The notes below the pieces were generated by a model that was not told where the DNA came from, made no database searches, and saw only the letters and a list, made by a program, of their open reading frames with translations. A stretch of 50,858 nt of DNA from Alphaproteobacteria bacterium UBA2964 (GTDB lineage: Bacteria; Pseudomonadota; Alphaproteobacteria; MPNO01; UBA2964). The position numbers and the translations under genes were made by a program. Numbering within the stretch: the stretch's first letter is position 1; every line of letters starts with the position of its first letter. Positions 26,823 through 34,636 of the stretch are shown here, piece after piece. The DNA is taken from NCBI GenBank assembly GCA_905182615.1, contig CAJJCG010000026.1, positions 1-50,858 of the forward strand, in the 5' to 3' direction.

Positions 26823-28352
26823 TTAATTCTCGATATCATCCAGCGCTGATAGTTTAGGTGGCTGCCCTGGCAGGTTCATTTCTTCCCAACGCGCCGCGAC
26901 GCGGTCGTGGACCGGTTTGCGGATCATCGTGCGGACCGGGAACTCTGCCAGATGTTTGTGCGGCTTGCAGGCATCGATCAGCGCCTTGGAGCCATAGGGA
27001 CGGTCTTCTGGCGGAAATTGGCTGGGGTCGAGGCCGGTCGACCAGGTTCTGCGCTGCAGATCAATGTCATCTGCCGGGTTGGCTCTTGTGCTCAGAGCCC
27101 AGAGAACTTGATTGATATCGGTTGGATCGACGTCGTCGTCGACCGCGATAATCCATTTGGTGAAGTAGGATCCGGCAGGGCATTGCGCGGCTGCGGAAAG
27201 TGTCTGGGCGATGTGACCGGCATATTGCTGCTTGATCGAAACGACAGTCATGCCCCAGCTTGAGGCCGCCGCGGGATGACAATAGACGCCTTCTACACCG
27301 GGAATGCCGAACCGCTGAAGGTCATCCCAAATCGCAGCCGACCGCATAATTGCGTAATAGGCACCAATTTCGCAGGCCGGGTAATCGGCCATCAGGGCAG
27401 CAGTCATGATCGGCTGCTTGCGCATATGCAGCGCCGTCACATTGATCACGGGTTGGGGGTCTTCCGGTCTGCCATAATAGCCGGTGAATTCGCCAAGCGG
27501 GCCCTCCATCTCGAGATCGCCTTTTGCCACAGTGCCTTCGATAACAATTTCGGCACGCGCTGGAATGGGTAGAGATGTCGTGACACCGCTGGTTAATTCC
27601 ATGGGGGTGCCGGTTAACCCTCCAATGATGTCGAGTTCTGAAACATCGCTGCCATAGGATTGCGCCGCGACCATGAACGGGACGGGGTCAATGCCATAGG
27701 CGACCACAACTTCACACTCCTCGCCACGTTTCCACCAGGCTTCGCGATCGAGCAGGCCGTGCTTGCCGGGCGAGCAATACATCCCTACACGCCGCGGGCC
27801 GTGCAGCATTTGGCGATAGCAGCCGACATTGATACGTCCGGAGTCGGGGTTTTTGGTAAAAGTAATATCTCCGGTTCCGATATATTTCCCGCCATCGCGT
27901 GGCCAGAAATGGGGCACCGGCAGCTCGGTTAAATCGATATCGTCTCCGGTCAAGACAATCTCGTTTACCGGCGCGGTATCCGCCGGGACATCAACCGGTG
28001 CCAGCGTTCGCTTGCTGCGTTCGCGGGTCGCCAGGATCAGTTCGCCGGTTGGTAGGTTGGGGTCGAGCCCGACGGCCAGAGCATAGCGACGATTACTGGC
28101 GCCGAGCATATTGCTGAGGATACGGGTGCCTGTTGCGTCGCCTTCCAGGTTTTCAAACAGCAAAGCCGGGGAGTTTTCATCCTGTGCCACCATATAGGTC
28201 GCGGCGGCCAGTTCTTCTTGTGGATCTACCGGTGCCGTGACACGTAGTAATCCGCCATCGGCCTCAATAGCATCCATCCATTCCCGTAAATCGCGCGGGC
28301 CACGTTGATTATCAGTTGCCGCTGCAGGTGGAGATTTTGGTTCATTTGTCAT
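26823..28352 (-). CDS. UbiD family decarboxylase, copy 2
   Basis: 509 residues, the most canonical of the three UbiD proteins here. The prFMN and metal site is intact by eye: Asn175 and Arg180 (NVGCYR), His198 (SPGKHG), Glu239 (VSEL), and the acids Glu283 and Glu288 (EGPLGE). Later family blocks are present (SIKQQYAGHIAQTL, and IIAVDDDVDPTDINQVLWALSTR). It should decarboxylate or carboxylate an unsaturated or aromatic acid using UbiX-made prFMN. It is divergent from a VOC gene and a Rieske oxygenase across 117 bases, which suggests work on the same ring compound. The stop touches the stop of the small gene on the other strand. Confidence 0.92.
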   Translation of the reverse strand: MTNEPKSPPAAATDNQRGPRDLREWMDAIEADGGLLRVTAPVDPQEELAAATYMVAQDENSPALLFENLEGDATGTRILSNMLGASNRRYALAVGLDPNLPTGELILATRERSKRTLAPVDVPADTAPVNEIVLTGDDIDLTELPVPHFWPRDGGKYIGTGDITFTKNPDSGRINVGCYRQMLHGPRRVGMYCSPGKHGLLDREAWWKRGEECEVVVAYGIDPVPFMVAAQSYGSDVSELDIIGGLTGTPMELTSGVTTSLPIPARAEIVIEGTVAKGDLEMEGPLGEFTGYYGRPEDPQPVINVTALHMRKQPIMTAALMADYPACEIGAYYAIMRSAAIWDDLQRFGIPGVEGVYCHPAAASSWGMTVVSIKQQYAGHIAQTLSAAAQCPAGSYFTKWIIAVDDDVDPTDINQVLWALSTRANPADDIDLQRRTWSTGLDPSQFPPEDRPYGSKALIDACKPHKHLAEFPVRTMIRKPVHDRVAARWEEMNLPGQPPKLSALDDIEN

Positions 28353-28469
28353 TGGCGGACTTTGCCATGCAGCCTCTCCAAACGTAAAGGCCGTTACGAG
28401 CGGTGCTTCCTGTTCCCGAGTTTCTCTTATAAGCTTTTCCGCAGCATCGTTACGTTCGGAGATTTAGCC

Positions 28470-28904
28470 ATGCCCATCTTGACCCGCGTCGACCATCTTA
28501 ATGTTCAGGTGCCGCCCGATAGGGAAGCAGAGGCGATTGCGTTCTATCGCGATCTTGTCGGCTTCAAACAACTCCAAAAACCAGACAACTTGGGTCCAAA
28601 AGGCGGACATTTCTGCATTTCTGAAAACCCTTGGTACGAGCTCCATGTCGGTATTGCCCGGGGGACGAACTCTGCGGATATCGATTTCAAGAACACCTTA
28701 CGGAATCATCTGGCATTCCAGGTTGAGGGGTTGGCTGATGCCCGTGTGAAATTCGAAGAGGCGGGTGTTGAGATTATGGAGGCCGAAGCTTCCTATTCGA
28801 AAGACCGGGATTTTCACCAGGACCGGTTCTTTATCCGCGATCCGGGGGGGAATTTGTTGGAAATCATGGAGACGCGACGCGATTACAATGCGGCACCTCA
28901 TTAA
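28470..28904 (+). CDS. VOC/glyoxalase superfamily protein
   Basis: 144 residues from the ATG at 28470; the longer upstream frame overlaps ubiD copy 2 and is not convincing. One vicinal-oxygen-chelate unit is seen: VDHLNVQVPP at the N-terminus with a likely metal histidine, NHLAFQVEGL in the middle, and FFIRDPGGNLLEIMET at the C-terminus with a likely metal glutamate. Such small proteins include glyoxalase I, fosfomycin resistance enzymes and ring-cleavage enzymes. Between a UbiD gene and a Rieske oxygenase, an aromatic-catabolism role is plausible but unproven. Confidence 0.82.
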   Translation: MPILTRVDHLNVQVPPDREAEAIAFYRDLVGFKQLQKPDNLGPKGGHFCISENPWYELHVGIARGTNSADIDFKNTLRNHLAFQVEGLADARVKFEEAGVEIMEAEASYSKDRDFHQDRFFIRDPGGNLLEIMETRRDYNAAPH

Positions 28905-28975
28905 GTGACTTGTTTTCTTTGCCTTCAGGACGACTCCGTTATACAAAATGCCCATCAATTAGCTGATGGATTATC

Positions 28976-30256
28976 GTGACAGACTCCCCTTTTATTATCG
29001 ATCAGCCTGAAGACATGGTGTTTCGGCTTAACCGCCGAACACTGGCCGATCCAGAAATATTGACCCGCGAGCAAACGGAAATTTTTGATAAATCGTGGAT
29101 TTATTGCGGCCATGAATCCGAAGTCTCTAAACCGGGCGATTTTTGTACCCGCGACGTTTGCGGCCGACCAGTCATCTTCAGCCGCGATAGCGCTGGCGAT
29201 GTTCGGGTGTTCCTCAATGCCTGCCGGCATCGCGCGGCGATGGTGTGCCGCGAGCCCTGCGGCAATACCCGGCGCTATAACTGTTTTTACCATGGCTGGA
29301 GTTATAACCAGGATGGTGAACTGGTTGGCGTACCGGGCGAAGACTCATACCCGCCGGGCTTTGATAAGGCGAATTTCTCACTGGCCGAGCCGCCGCGTGT
29401 CGATTCCTATCGCGGCTTCTGGTTTATCAGCTTTAACCCCGACATAAAGGATCTGAAGGAATATCTGGCCGGCGCGACCGAATATATCGATCTCGTTGCC
29501 GATCAGTCGCCAAGTGGTGAAATGCAGGTCATTCAGGGGACGCAGGAATACGATATCCGCGCGAACTGGAAGCTATTGGTCGAGAATAGCTTTGATGATT
29601 ATCACCTGCTGACCACGCACAAGACTTGGCTCGATTATATGAAGGATTCGGGCGTTCAGGTTGAGCCGCCAAAAGGCCAGGGGCTCCTATTGCCATCAAA
29701 GGGTATCGGCAAGGGCCTCGGCAATGGTCATGCCGTTATCGACAATATCAATTTCCGGGGCAGGCCTGTCGCGCGCTGGATTTCGATCTATGGCGAAGAT
29801 GCCAAGGAAGAGATCGAGGATATTCGAACTGAACTGGTTGAACGGCTCGGCGAAAAGCGTGCCGCTCGCGTTGCCGACACCAATCGTAATCTCGTCGTGT
29901 TTCCTAATCTCGTCATTAATGACGGTTCGTCAGTAACCATCCGGACGTTCTGGCCAGTGGCCGCTGATCATATGAAGGTTACAGCGTGGGCATTGGGGAC
30001 CAAGGAAGAGTCTGTACGGGCACGGGCGCGGCGTCTTGATAGTTTTCTGACTTTCTATGGCCCAGGCGGCTTTGCGACGCCTGATGATGTTGAGGCGTTG
30101 GAAGCGGTGCAGGCGGGGTTAGCGACCTGGCGTGAGGTCGAGTGGTCGGAGATGACCAGAGGGCTCAACAAAGAGGGCGAGCAGCTCAATACAGATGAAG
30201 AGCATCTGCGTGCCTTCTGGCGTGAGTGGAATGCCCTGATGACGGTAGACGCATGA
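28976..30256 (+). CDS. Rieske non-haem iron ring-hydroxylating oxygenase, alpha subunit
   Basis: 426 residues from a GTG start with GGA upstream. The Rieske cluster ligands are Cys83, His85, Cys103 and His106 (CRH and CFYH). The mononuclear iron site has Asp208, His210 and His215 (ENSFDDYHLLTTH). These are the complete catalytic marks of aromatic dioxygenase large subunits such as benzoate, anthranilate or terephthalate oxygenases. The beta subunit starts within its stop codon region, giving an alpha-beta enzyme. It hydroxylates an aromatic ring with O2 and electrons from NAD(P)H through a reductase that is not encoded here. Substrate cannot be read. Confidence 0.93.
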   Translation: MTDSPFIIDQPEDMVFRLNRRTLADPEILTREQTEIFDKSWIYCGHESEVSKPGDFCTRDVCGRPVIFSRDSAGDVRVFLNACRHRAAMVCREPCGNTRRYNCFYHGWSYNQDGELVGVPGEDSYPPGFDKANFSLAEPPRVDSYRGFWFISFNPDIKDLKEYLAGATEYIDLVADQSPSGEMQVIQGTQEYDIRANWKLLVENSFDDYHLLTTHKTWLDYMKDSGVQVEPPKGQGLLLPSKGIGKGLGNGHAVIDNINFRGRPVARWISIYGEDAKEEIEDIRTELVERLGEKRAARVADTNRNLVVFPNLVINDGSSVTIRTFWPVAADHMKVTAWALGTKEESVRARARRLDSFLTFYGPGGFATPDDVEALEAVQAGLATWREVEWSEMTRGLNKEGEQLNTDEEHLRAFWREWNALMTVDA

Positions 30257-30744
30257 GTGCCAAGGATATAAGCCGCAGCGACGTCGAAGATTTCCTCTAT
30301 GACGAGGCCGCTTTGTTGGATGAATGGCGGCTCGATGAGTGGCTGAAACTGCTGACCGATGACGCGATCTATCAGATTCCATCGACCGATGCGCCCGATA
30401 GTGATGCCCGCAACGCATTGTTTTTGATTGCCGATGATGCCACCCGTATCAAGGCACGGGTCAAAAGGCTGAATGACACCGAAGCCCATGCAGAATCACC
30501 CCGCAGCCGAACACGGCGAATGATCGCAAATGTGCGGATAACCGAGCGGGATGGCGATACGCTGGCCGTAAGCGCTAATTTCTCGGTTTACCGCTATCGC
30601 CGGAACTCTCCGCTGCGGCACTTTGTTGGCCGATATGAGTTTCGTCTGAGGGTTACGGATAAGGGATTACGCATCGCGGAACGGCGTGTCATTCTGGACC
30701 CGACAGAGCTTGGAACGCTAGGCGCGATCAGCTTTATCCTGTAA
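30253..30744 (+). CDS. Ring-hydroxylating dioxygenase beta subunit
   Basis: 163 residues from the ATG at 30253, which overlaps the alpha-subunit stop by four bases (ATGA), a sign of translational coupling. The sequence matches the SnoaL-like cone fold of small subunits: VEDFLYDEAALLDEWRLDEWLKLLTDDA at the start, the RTRRMIANVRI strand, and FVGRYEFRLRVTDKGLRIAERRVILD at the end. It shapes and stabilises the alpha3-beta3 oxygenase and has no metal. It supports the view that the enzyme belongs to the benzoate/biphenyl-type family rather than alpha-only oxygenases. Confidence 0.9.
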   Translation: MSAKDISRSDVEDFLYDEAALLDEWRLDEWLKLLTDDAIYQIPSTDAPDSDARNALFLIADDATRIKARVKRLNDTEAHAESPRSRTRRMIANVRITERDGDTLAVSANFSVYRYRRNSPLRHFVGRYEFRLRVTDKGLRIAERRVILDPTELGTLGAISFIL

Positions 30745-30831
30745 CAGCTTTAGGCTTTCAGACAGGCCTGCATTGCCATTGTGGCGGCGTGATCATATCT
30801 GAAATAGACATATTAGATTTTGGAGTGGCAA

Positions 30832-31980
30832 ATGACATTTTGTCTTTCTCGCATAATGGCGGGAATTATCGCCATCGCTGTTCTGACTATCGGGGCTTGT
30901 ACCTCGACGGAACTTCCTGCAGAGACGGTTAGCTCTCAACTTCATAAATTTCGGGTCGTGCCGCTTGCCAAAGGTTTGGAACACCCTTGGAGCATCGCTT
31001 TTCTTCCCAACAAGAGCATTTTGATTTCAGAACGCGCTGGCCGTTTACGGCTTTATCAGAATGGCCGTCTCGACTCCAAGCCAGTCGGCAATTTACCAAA
31101 AATTGTCGATAGCGGGCAGGGCGGTCTGTTCGATGTGACGCTGCATCCTGATTTTAGGAAGAACCAGCTTCTCTATCTCGCCTATGCCGCACGCGGACAG
31201 GGCGGCGTTCACACCCGTGTCACGCGGTATCGATATGATGCCAAGGTGCATGCTCTCGCCGATGCAAGACAGATCTTTGATGCTAGTCCTAAAGCTTCTG
31301 GGGGCCGTCATTTCGGCGGACGTATGGTGTTTGATCGTCAAGGGTATCTCTATATTACCCTCGGCGATCGGGGAGATATGGATCGGGCGCAGGATACCGC
31401 CGAACACTCGGGGTCAGTGATCCGCCTGCATGATGATGGCAGGGTGCCGAGTGACAATCCGTTGCGGGCCATAGCTCGAGCCAAACCAGAAATCTACAGC
31501 TTCGGGCATCGCAATCCGCAGGGCATGGCGTTGCATCCCAAGACCGGTGCGATCTGGACACATGAACATGGCGCGCGCGGTGGAGATGAGATTAATATCA
31601 TCCGGCCCGGGCGCAATTATGGCTGGCCCGTAATTACCCATGGAATCGATTATGATGGCTCGAAGATCGGTATTGGCAAGTCCGCACCGGGGATGGAGCA
31701 GCCGCTTTACTATTGGCTGCCGTCGATCGCCCCTGCTGGTATGGCGTTTTACACCGGCAACAAGTTTCCGAAATGGGGCAACAGCCTGTTTGTCGGGGCG
31801 TTGCGCGGTGAGACACTGGTGCGGCTTGAACTCAAAGGAGATCAAGCCGTTAAAGAAGAAAGGCTTCTCCAAAACGCGGTCGGCCGCATCCGCGATGTAC
31901 GGACGGGGCCTGATGGCTTTCTTTACCTCGCCACAGACGACAGCGATGGACGTTTGTTGCGTCTGGAGCCAATTAGGTAA
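30832..31980 (+). CDS. PQQ-dependent aldose sugar dehydrogenase-like lipoprotein (YliI type)
   Basis: 382 residues from the ATG at 30832 with GGAG upstream. The N-terminus is a lipoprotein signal with lipobox IGAC (Cys23), so the protein is anchored at the periplasmic face. The body is a six-bladed propeller of the soluble glucose dehydrogenase family: LEHPWSIAFLPN, GLFDVTLHPDF, and GGRHFGGRMVFD with likely catalytic His160, followed by GHRNPQGMALHP and HEHGARGGDEIN. Related E. coli YliI oxidises aldoses with PQQ. PQQ synthesis genes are not in the window. It converges with ubiD copy 3. Confidence 0.88.
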   Translation: MTFCLSRIMAGIIAIAVLTIGACTSTELPAETVSSQLHKFRVVPLAKGLEHPWSIAFLPNKSILISERAGRLRLYQNGRLDSKPVGNLPKIVDSGQGGLFDVTLHPDFRKNQLLYLAYAARGQGGVHTRVTRYRYDAKVHALADARQIFDASPKASGGRHFGGRMVFDRQGYLYITLGDRGDMDRAQDTAEHSGSVIRLHDDGRVPSDNPLRAIARAKPEIYSFGHRNPQGMALHPKTGAIWTHEHGARGGDEINIIRPGRNYGWPVITHGIDYDGSKIGIGKSAPGMEQPLYYWLPSIAPAGMAFYTGNKFPKWGNSLFVGALRGETLVRLELKGDQAVKEERLLQNAVGRIRDVRTGPDGFLYLATDDSDGRLLRLEPIR

Positions 31981-31986
31981 ACAGCC

Positions 31987-33516
31987 CTAGTTGAACATAT
32001 CCTCCGGGAGGAAGTCTTCAAGATCGACGCTGTCGAAGTTTTTCGGCATTGCGCGGGCGAAACGTTCTCTCTGATCTGGTCTGCTGACAGCAGGCATGGT
32101 GGCATCGATCAGCCACTTGGTGCCCATCCGTTCGAACTGATGGCCTCCTTCGGGAACTGGTGACACCTTATCCAGAGCAAAGGTACGCGTGTTAGGGATC
32201 ATCGTTACGTCATCAGCAGCGTTAACCCGCGTGGTCATTGACCACATCACCTGCCGTAGGTCGCTGGCATCAATGTCTTCATCGACGGCAATGGCTAGCT
32301 TCGGATGGAGATAGGGCCCCGAGAGGGCGGCGAGGAGCGCTGTCTTCGCCTGACCTGAAATCTTGGGCCGCAGTTTGACAACAATCATCATCAGACCGGC
32401 AGCGGCGTGACAGCGGATATCCAGGACATCCATGCCGCCTTCAACCTTGCTCAGATGATCCCAGGTCGCAATTTCGATCCCAATCCCTGTGGTGGCTTGG
32501 GTACAGGTGATCGGTGCGCCGCAATGCAGGGCGTAATAGACCGGGTTCCGACGATGGGTGATGGCCTTGAGATGGAAGACATCGCATTGATCGGCTTCGG
32601 CATAGGTGCCGGGCACTTCACCAAACGGACCTTCGTGGCGCAACTCGCCGGGAATGACTTCCCCTTCGAGAATTATTTCCGCATCGGCGGGAACTTCAAC
32701 ATCAATGGTTTCGCATTTGACCATACGGATAGCTTCGCCGAGGATTCCGCCAGAAACCGAGAGTTCATCTACACCGTAGGTCGTGGTAAAGGCGGAGCCA
32801 AAGAAGATTGCCGGGTGGGCACCGATAACGACGGCGACCGGCATTGCCTTATTTTGGTCGGCATATTTGTCGCTAATACGGCGGGCCTGTCGCGGCAGCA
32901 TCAGGAAACCGGTCGTCTGGGCATCAAAGACTTGCTGGCGATGGATTGAGATATTCCGGATACCGGTTTCGGGGTCCTTCATGATTGCCATACCGGCTGG
33001 AATGAACGGGCCACCATCATCTTCCGAGATCGAGACAACCGGAATGTCAAAGAGGGAGGCTTCGTCACCGATTTTTATGACCTCTTTGCATGGGGCTCCT
33101 TCTGATTCCTGCATCACAGGCTCAATGGGTTTTGCGACCTTGCGCAACATGCCTTCGAGAAATTCGTCTTCCGTGAGATTGACGCCCATAGCCCATTTTT
33201 TACGGTCGGTCAGGATTTGGCTACAGACCTGCCAGTCAGGGTGGCCTTTAACATTGTCGAAGATGGTCGCTTTGCCGTGTTGGTCGTATGTCTTCCACTC
33301 GATGGCTGACAAATTGGTGGCGGGATCAACTTCCTTGGTGACGCGAACCATTTCGCCGGTTTTTTCGAGTTTCTCAAGATATGACCGGATGCCCTGGTCC
33401 TGAGGATTACGAGAAGGGGCAGGTTTCTTTGCGCCGTCTTTGTTCATATCGCGTTTGTCGAGATCGCCGGTTTTGTCTACATTCCGCATAAATCCGCGCA
33501 AGCCGTCGTCGCCCAT
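31987..33516 (-). CDS. UbiD family decarboxylase, copy 3 (divergent)
   Basis: 509 residues. It has an N-terminal extension of about 40 polar residues, rich in Asp and Lys, before the usual start (GIRSYLEKLEKTGEMVRV). Conserved sites: Asn188 and Arg193 (NISIHR), Glu251 (VDEL), Glu295 and Glu300 (EGPFGE). The Fdc1 metal histidine is not kept; the aligned stretch is LPRQARR, with Ala211 at the position and Gln210 beside it. The block SGGILG and the late part (IAVDEDIDASDLRQVMWSMTTR) confirm the family. It is one strand-unit with the tailed crotonase behind it (79 bases upstream), so both may share a promoter. Substrate unknown. Confidence 0.88.
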   Translation of the reverse strand: MGDDGLRGFMRNVDKTGDLDKRDMNKDGAKKPAPSRNPQDQGIRSYLEKLEKTGEMVRVTKEVDPATNLSAIEWKTYDQHGKATIFDNVKGHPDWQVCSQILTDRKKWAMGVNLTEDEFLEGMLRKVAKPIEPVMQESEGAPCKEVIKIGDEASLFDIPVVSISEDDGGPFIPAGMAIMKDPETGIRNISIHRQQVFDAQTTGFLMLPRQARRISDKYADQNKAMPVAVVIGAHPAIFFGSAFTTTYGVDELSVSGGILGEAIRMVKCETIDVEVPADAEIILEGEVIPGELRHEGPFGEVPGTYAEADQCDVFHLKAITHRRNPVYYALHCGAPITCTQATTGIGIEIATWDHLSKVEGGMDVLDIRCHAAAGLMMIVVKLRPKISGQAKTALLAALSGPYLHPKLAIAVDEDIDASDLRQVMWSMTTRVNAADDVTMIPNTRTFALDKVSPVPEGGHQFERMGTKWLIDATMPAVSRPDQRERFARAMPKNFDSVDLEDFLPEDMFN

Positions 33517-33595
33517 CAGGGTCTCCTCATCATTAAAAAGTTCGGTGGAAGTGTTTTAAAAGACGAATGGAGGCGTTTCTACCTCCAATTTCATA

Positions 33596-34459
33596 TTACT
33601 GTCCTTTGAATTTCGCGCGCCGGCCTTCCTTAAAGGCCTTTAGGCCCGCTGCCCGATCCTCTGAGAAGTTGAGCATGTGGGCGAGATCGCCCTCGCCAAG
33701 GAAACCATTGAACCGGCTCTGATCCAGCCCGCGATTGATGGCCTGTTTGCTCATCATCACGCCGAGAGGGCCGTTTTGGGCAATTTCGGCGGCGATTTCT
33801 TTGGCTTTCTTAAGCGCCTGCCCAGCGGGGACGACGTGATTGACGATCCGGTACTCTTTGGCTTCCGCAGCTTTGAGGCGGCGTCCTGTCCAGATCATTT
33901 CCTTGGCAAGCGCTGGGCCGATAAGCCGCGGTAAATTTTGGGTGCCGCCACCGCCTGGAATCAGGCTGTGCCGTACTTCAGGGAGCCCGAACTGCGCATT
34001 CTCCCCGGCAACGATAAAGTCGCCCCACATCGCCATCTCAAATCCACCGCCCAGGCAATAGCCTTCAGCCGCGGTTATGACCGGCTTGGTGTAGAAACAC
34101 AGAACTCGATAGAGCTGGCGGTTTGGCGCGATATTAAAGCGTTCACGATACATATCGAACCGGTCTTCGGGTTTGCTGCCCATACGGCCAAGATCTGCAC
34201 CGGCGCAGAAAGCGCGTTCATTCCCGCTCAAAATGATGGCGACAATTTTGCGATCCTGCTCGACTTCAACGAGGACGTCGCAAATTTCCTGTGCCATTTC
34301 GATATTCATCGCGTTGAGGAACTCAGGCCGATTGAGCTGAATGTTGCAAACACCCTTCCGCTTATTCACCAAAATGAATTTGTATTTTGATTTGCTGGCG
34401 GCCTTTTTCGCTGGTGCTTTCTTGGCAGCGGTCTTTTTTGCAGCTGGTTTTCTAGCCAT
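33596..34459 (-). CDS. Enoyl-CoA hydratase with lysine/alanine-rich N-terminal tail
   Basis: 287 residues from the ATG at 34459, supported by GAGGGGAGA upstream. The first 25 residues are a basic tail of repeated Lys-Lys-Ala/Thr-Ala and Pro-Ala-Lys-Lys units, like histone H1 tails or the bacterial PhaF phasin tail. A complete crotonase follows: FCAGADLGRM, LGGGFEMAM with the catalytic glutamate, and GLPEVRHSLIPGGGGTQ with the second. Both glutamates are present, so true hydratase activity is likely. The 3'-most gene on this strand-unit is ubiD copy 3. It is divergent from the aldehyde dehydrogenase across 177 bases. Confidence 0.88.
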   Translation of the reverse strand: MARKPAAKKTAAKKAPAKKAASKSKYKFILVNKRKGVCNIQLNRPEFLNAMNIEMAQEICDVLVEVEQDRKIVAIILSGNERAFCAGADLGRMGSKPEDRFDMYRERFNIAPNRQLYRVLCFYTKPVITAAEGYCLGGGFEMAMWGDFIVAGENAQFGLPEVRHSLIPGGGGTQNLPRLIGPALAKEMIWTGRRLKAAEAKEYRIVNHVVPAGQALKKAKEIAAEIAQNGPLGVMMSKQAINRGLDQSRFNGFLGEGDLAHMLNFSEDRAAGLKAFKEGRRAKFKGQ

Positions 34460-34584
34460 TGGAAATTGTCTCCCCTCGCTAATGAATTCGCCGGTTTTTA
34501 TCTGTGAAGCGCGATCTTCGGGGGAGGCGGGTGATTCGTCAACCGGTAGGGCGTCAAAAAATAGATTGCGATATGGCACTTATA

Positions 34585-34614
34585 TTGGGGTTGCGCTATA
34601 TAAAGCGTTCCCAA
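34585..34614. promoter_or_regulatory. Imperfect 30-base palindrome, possible operator
   Basis: In the 177 bases between the divergent crotonase and aldehyde dehydrogenase genes, TTGGG and CCCAA flank an imperfect dyad with CGCT and AGCG around an ATATAA centre. A two-way regulator could bind here, but the match is imperfect and the regulator is unknown. Confidence 0.25.
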
Positions 34615-34636
34615 TTTTACCGGAGCAGAAGGCGTT

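Noticed and set aside
32407-33403. Long plus-strand frames opposite ubiD copy 3
   Set aside because: Antisense to a strongly supported UbiD protein; no start signal or family motif.
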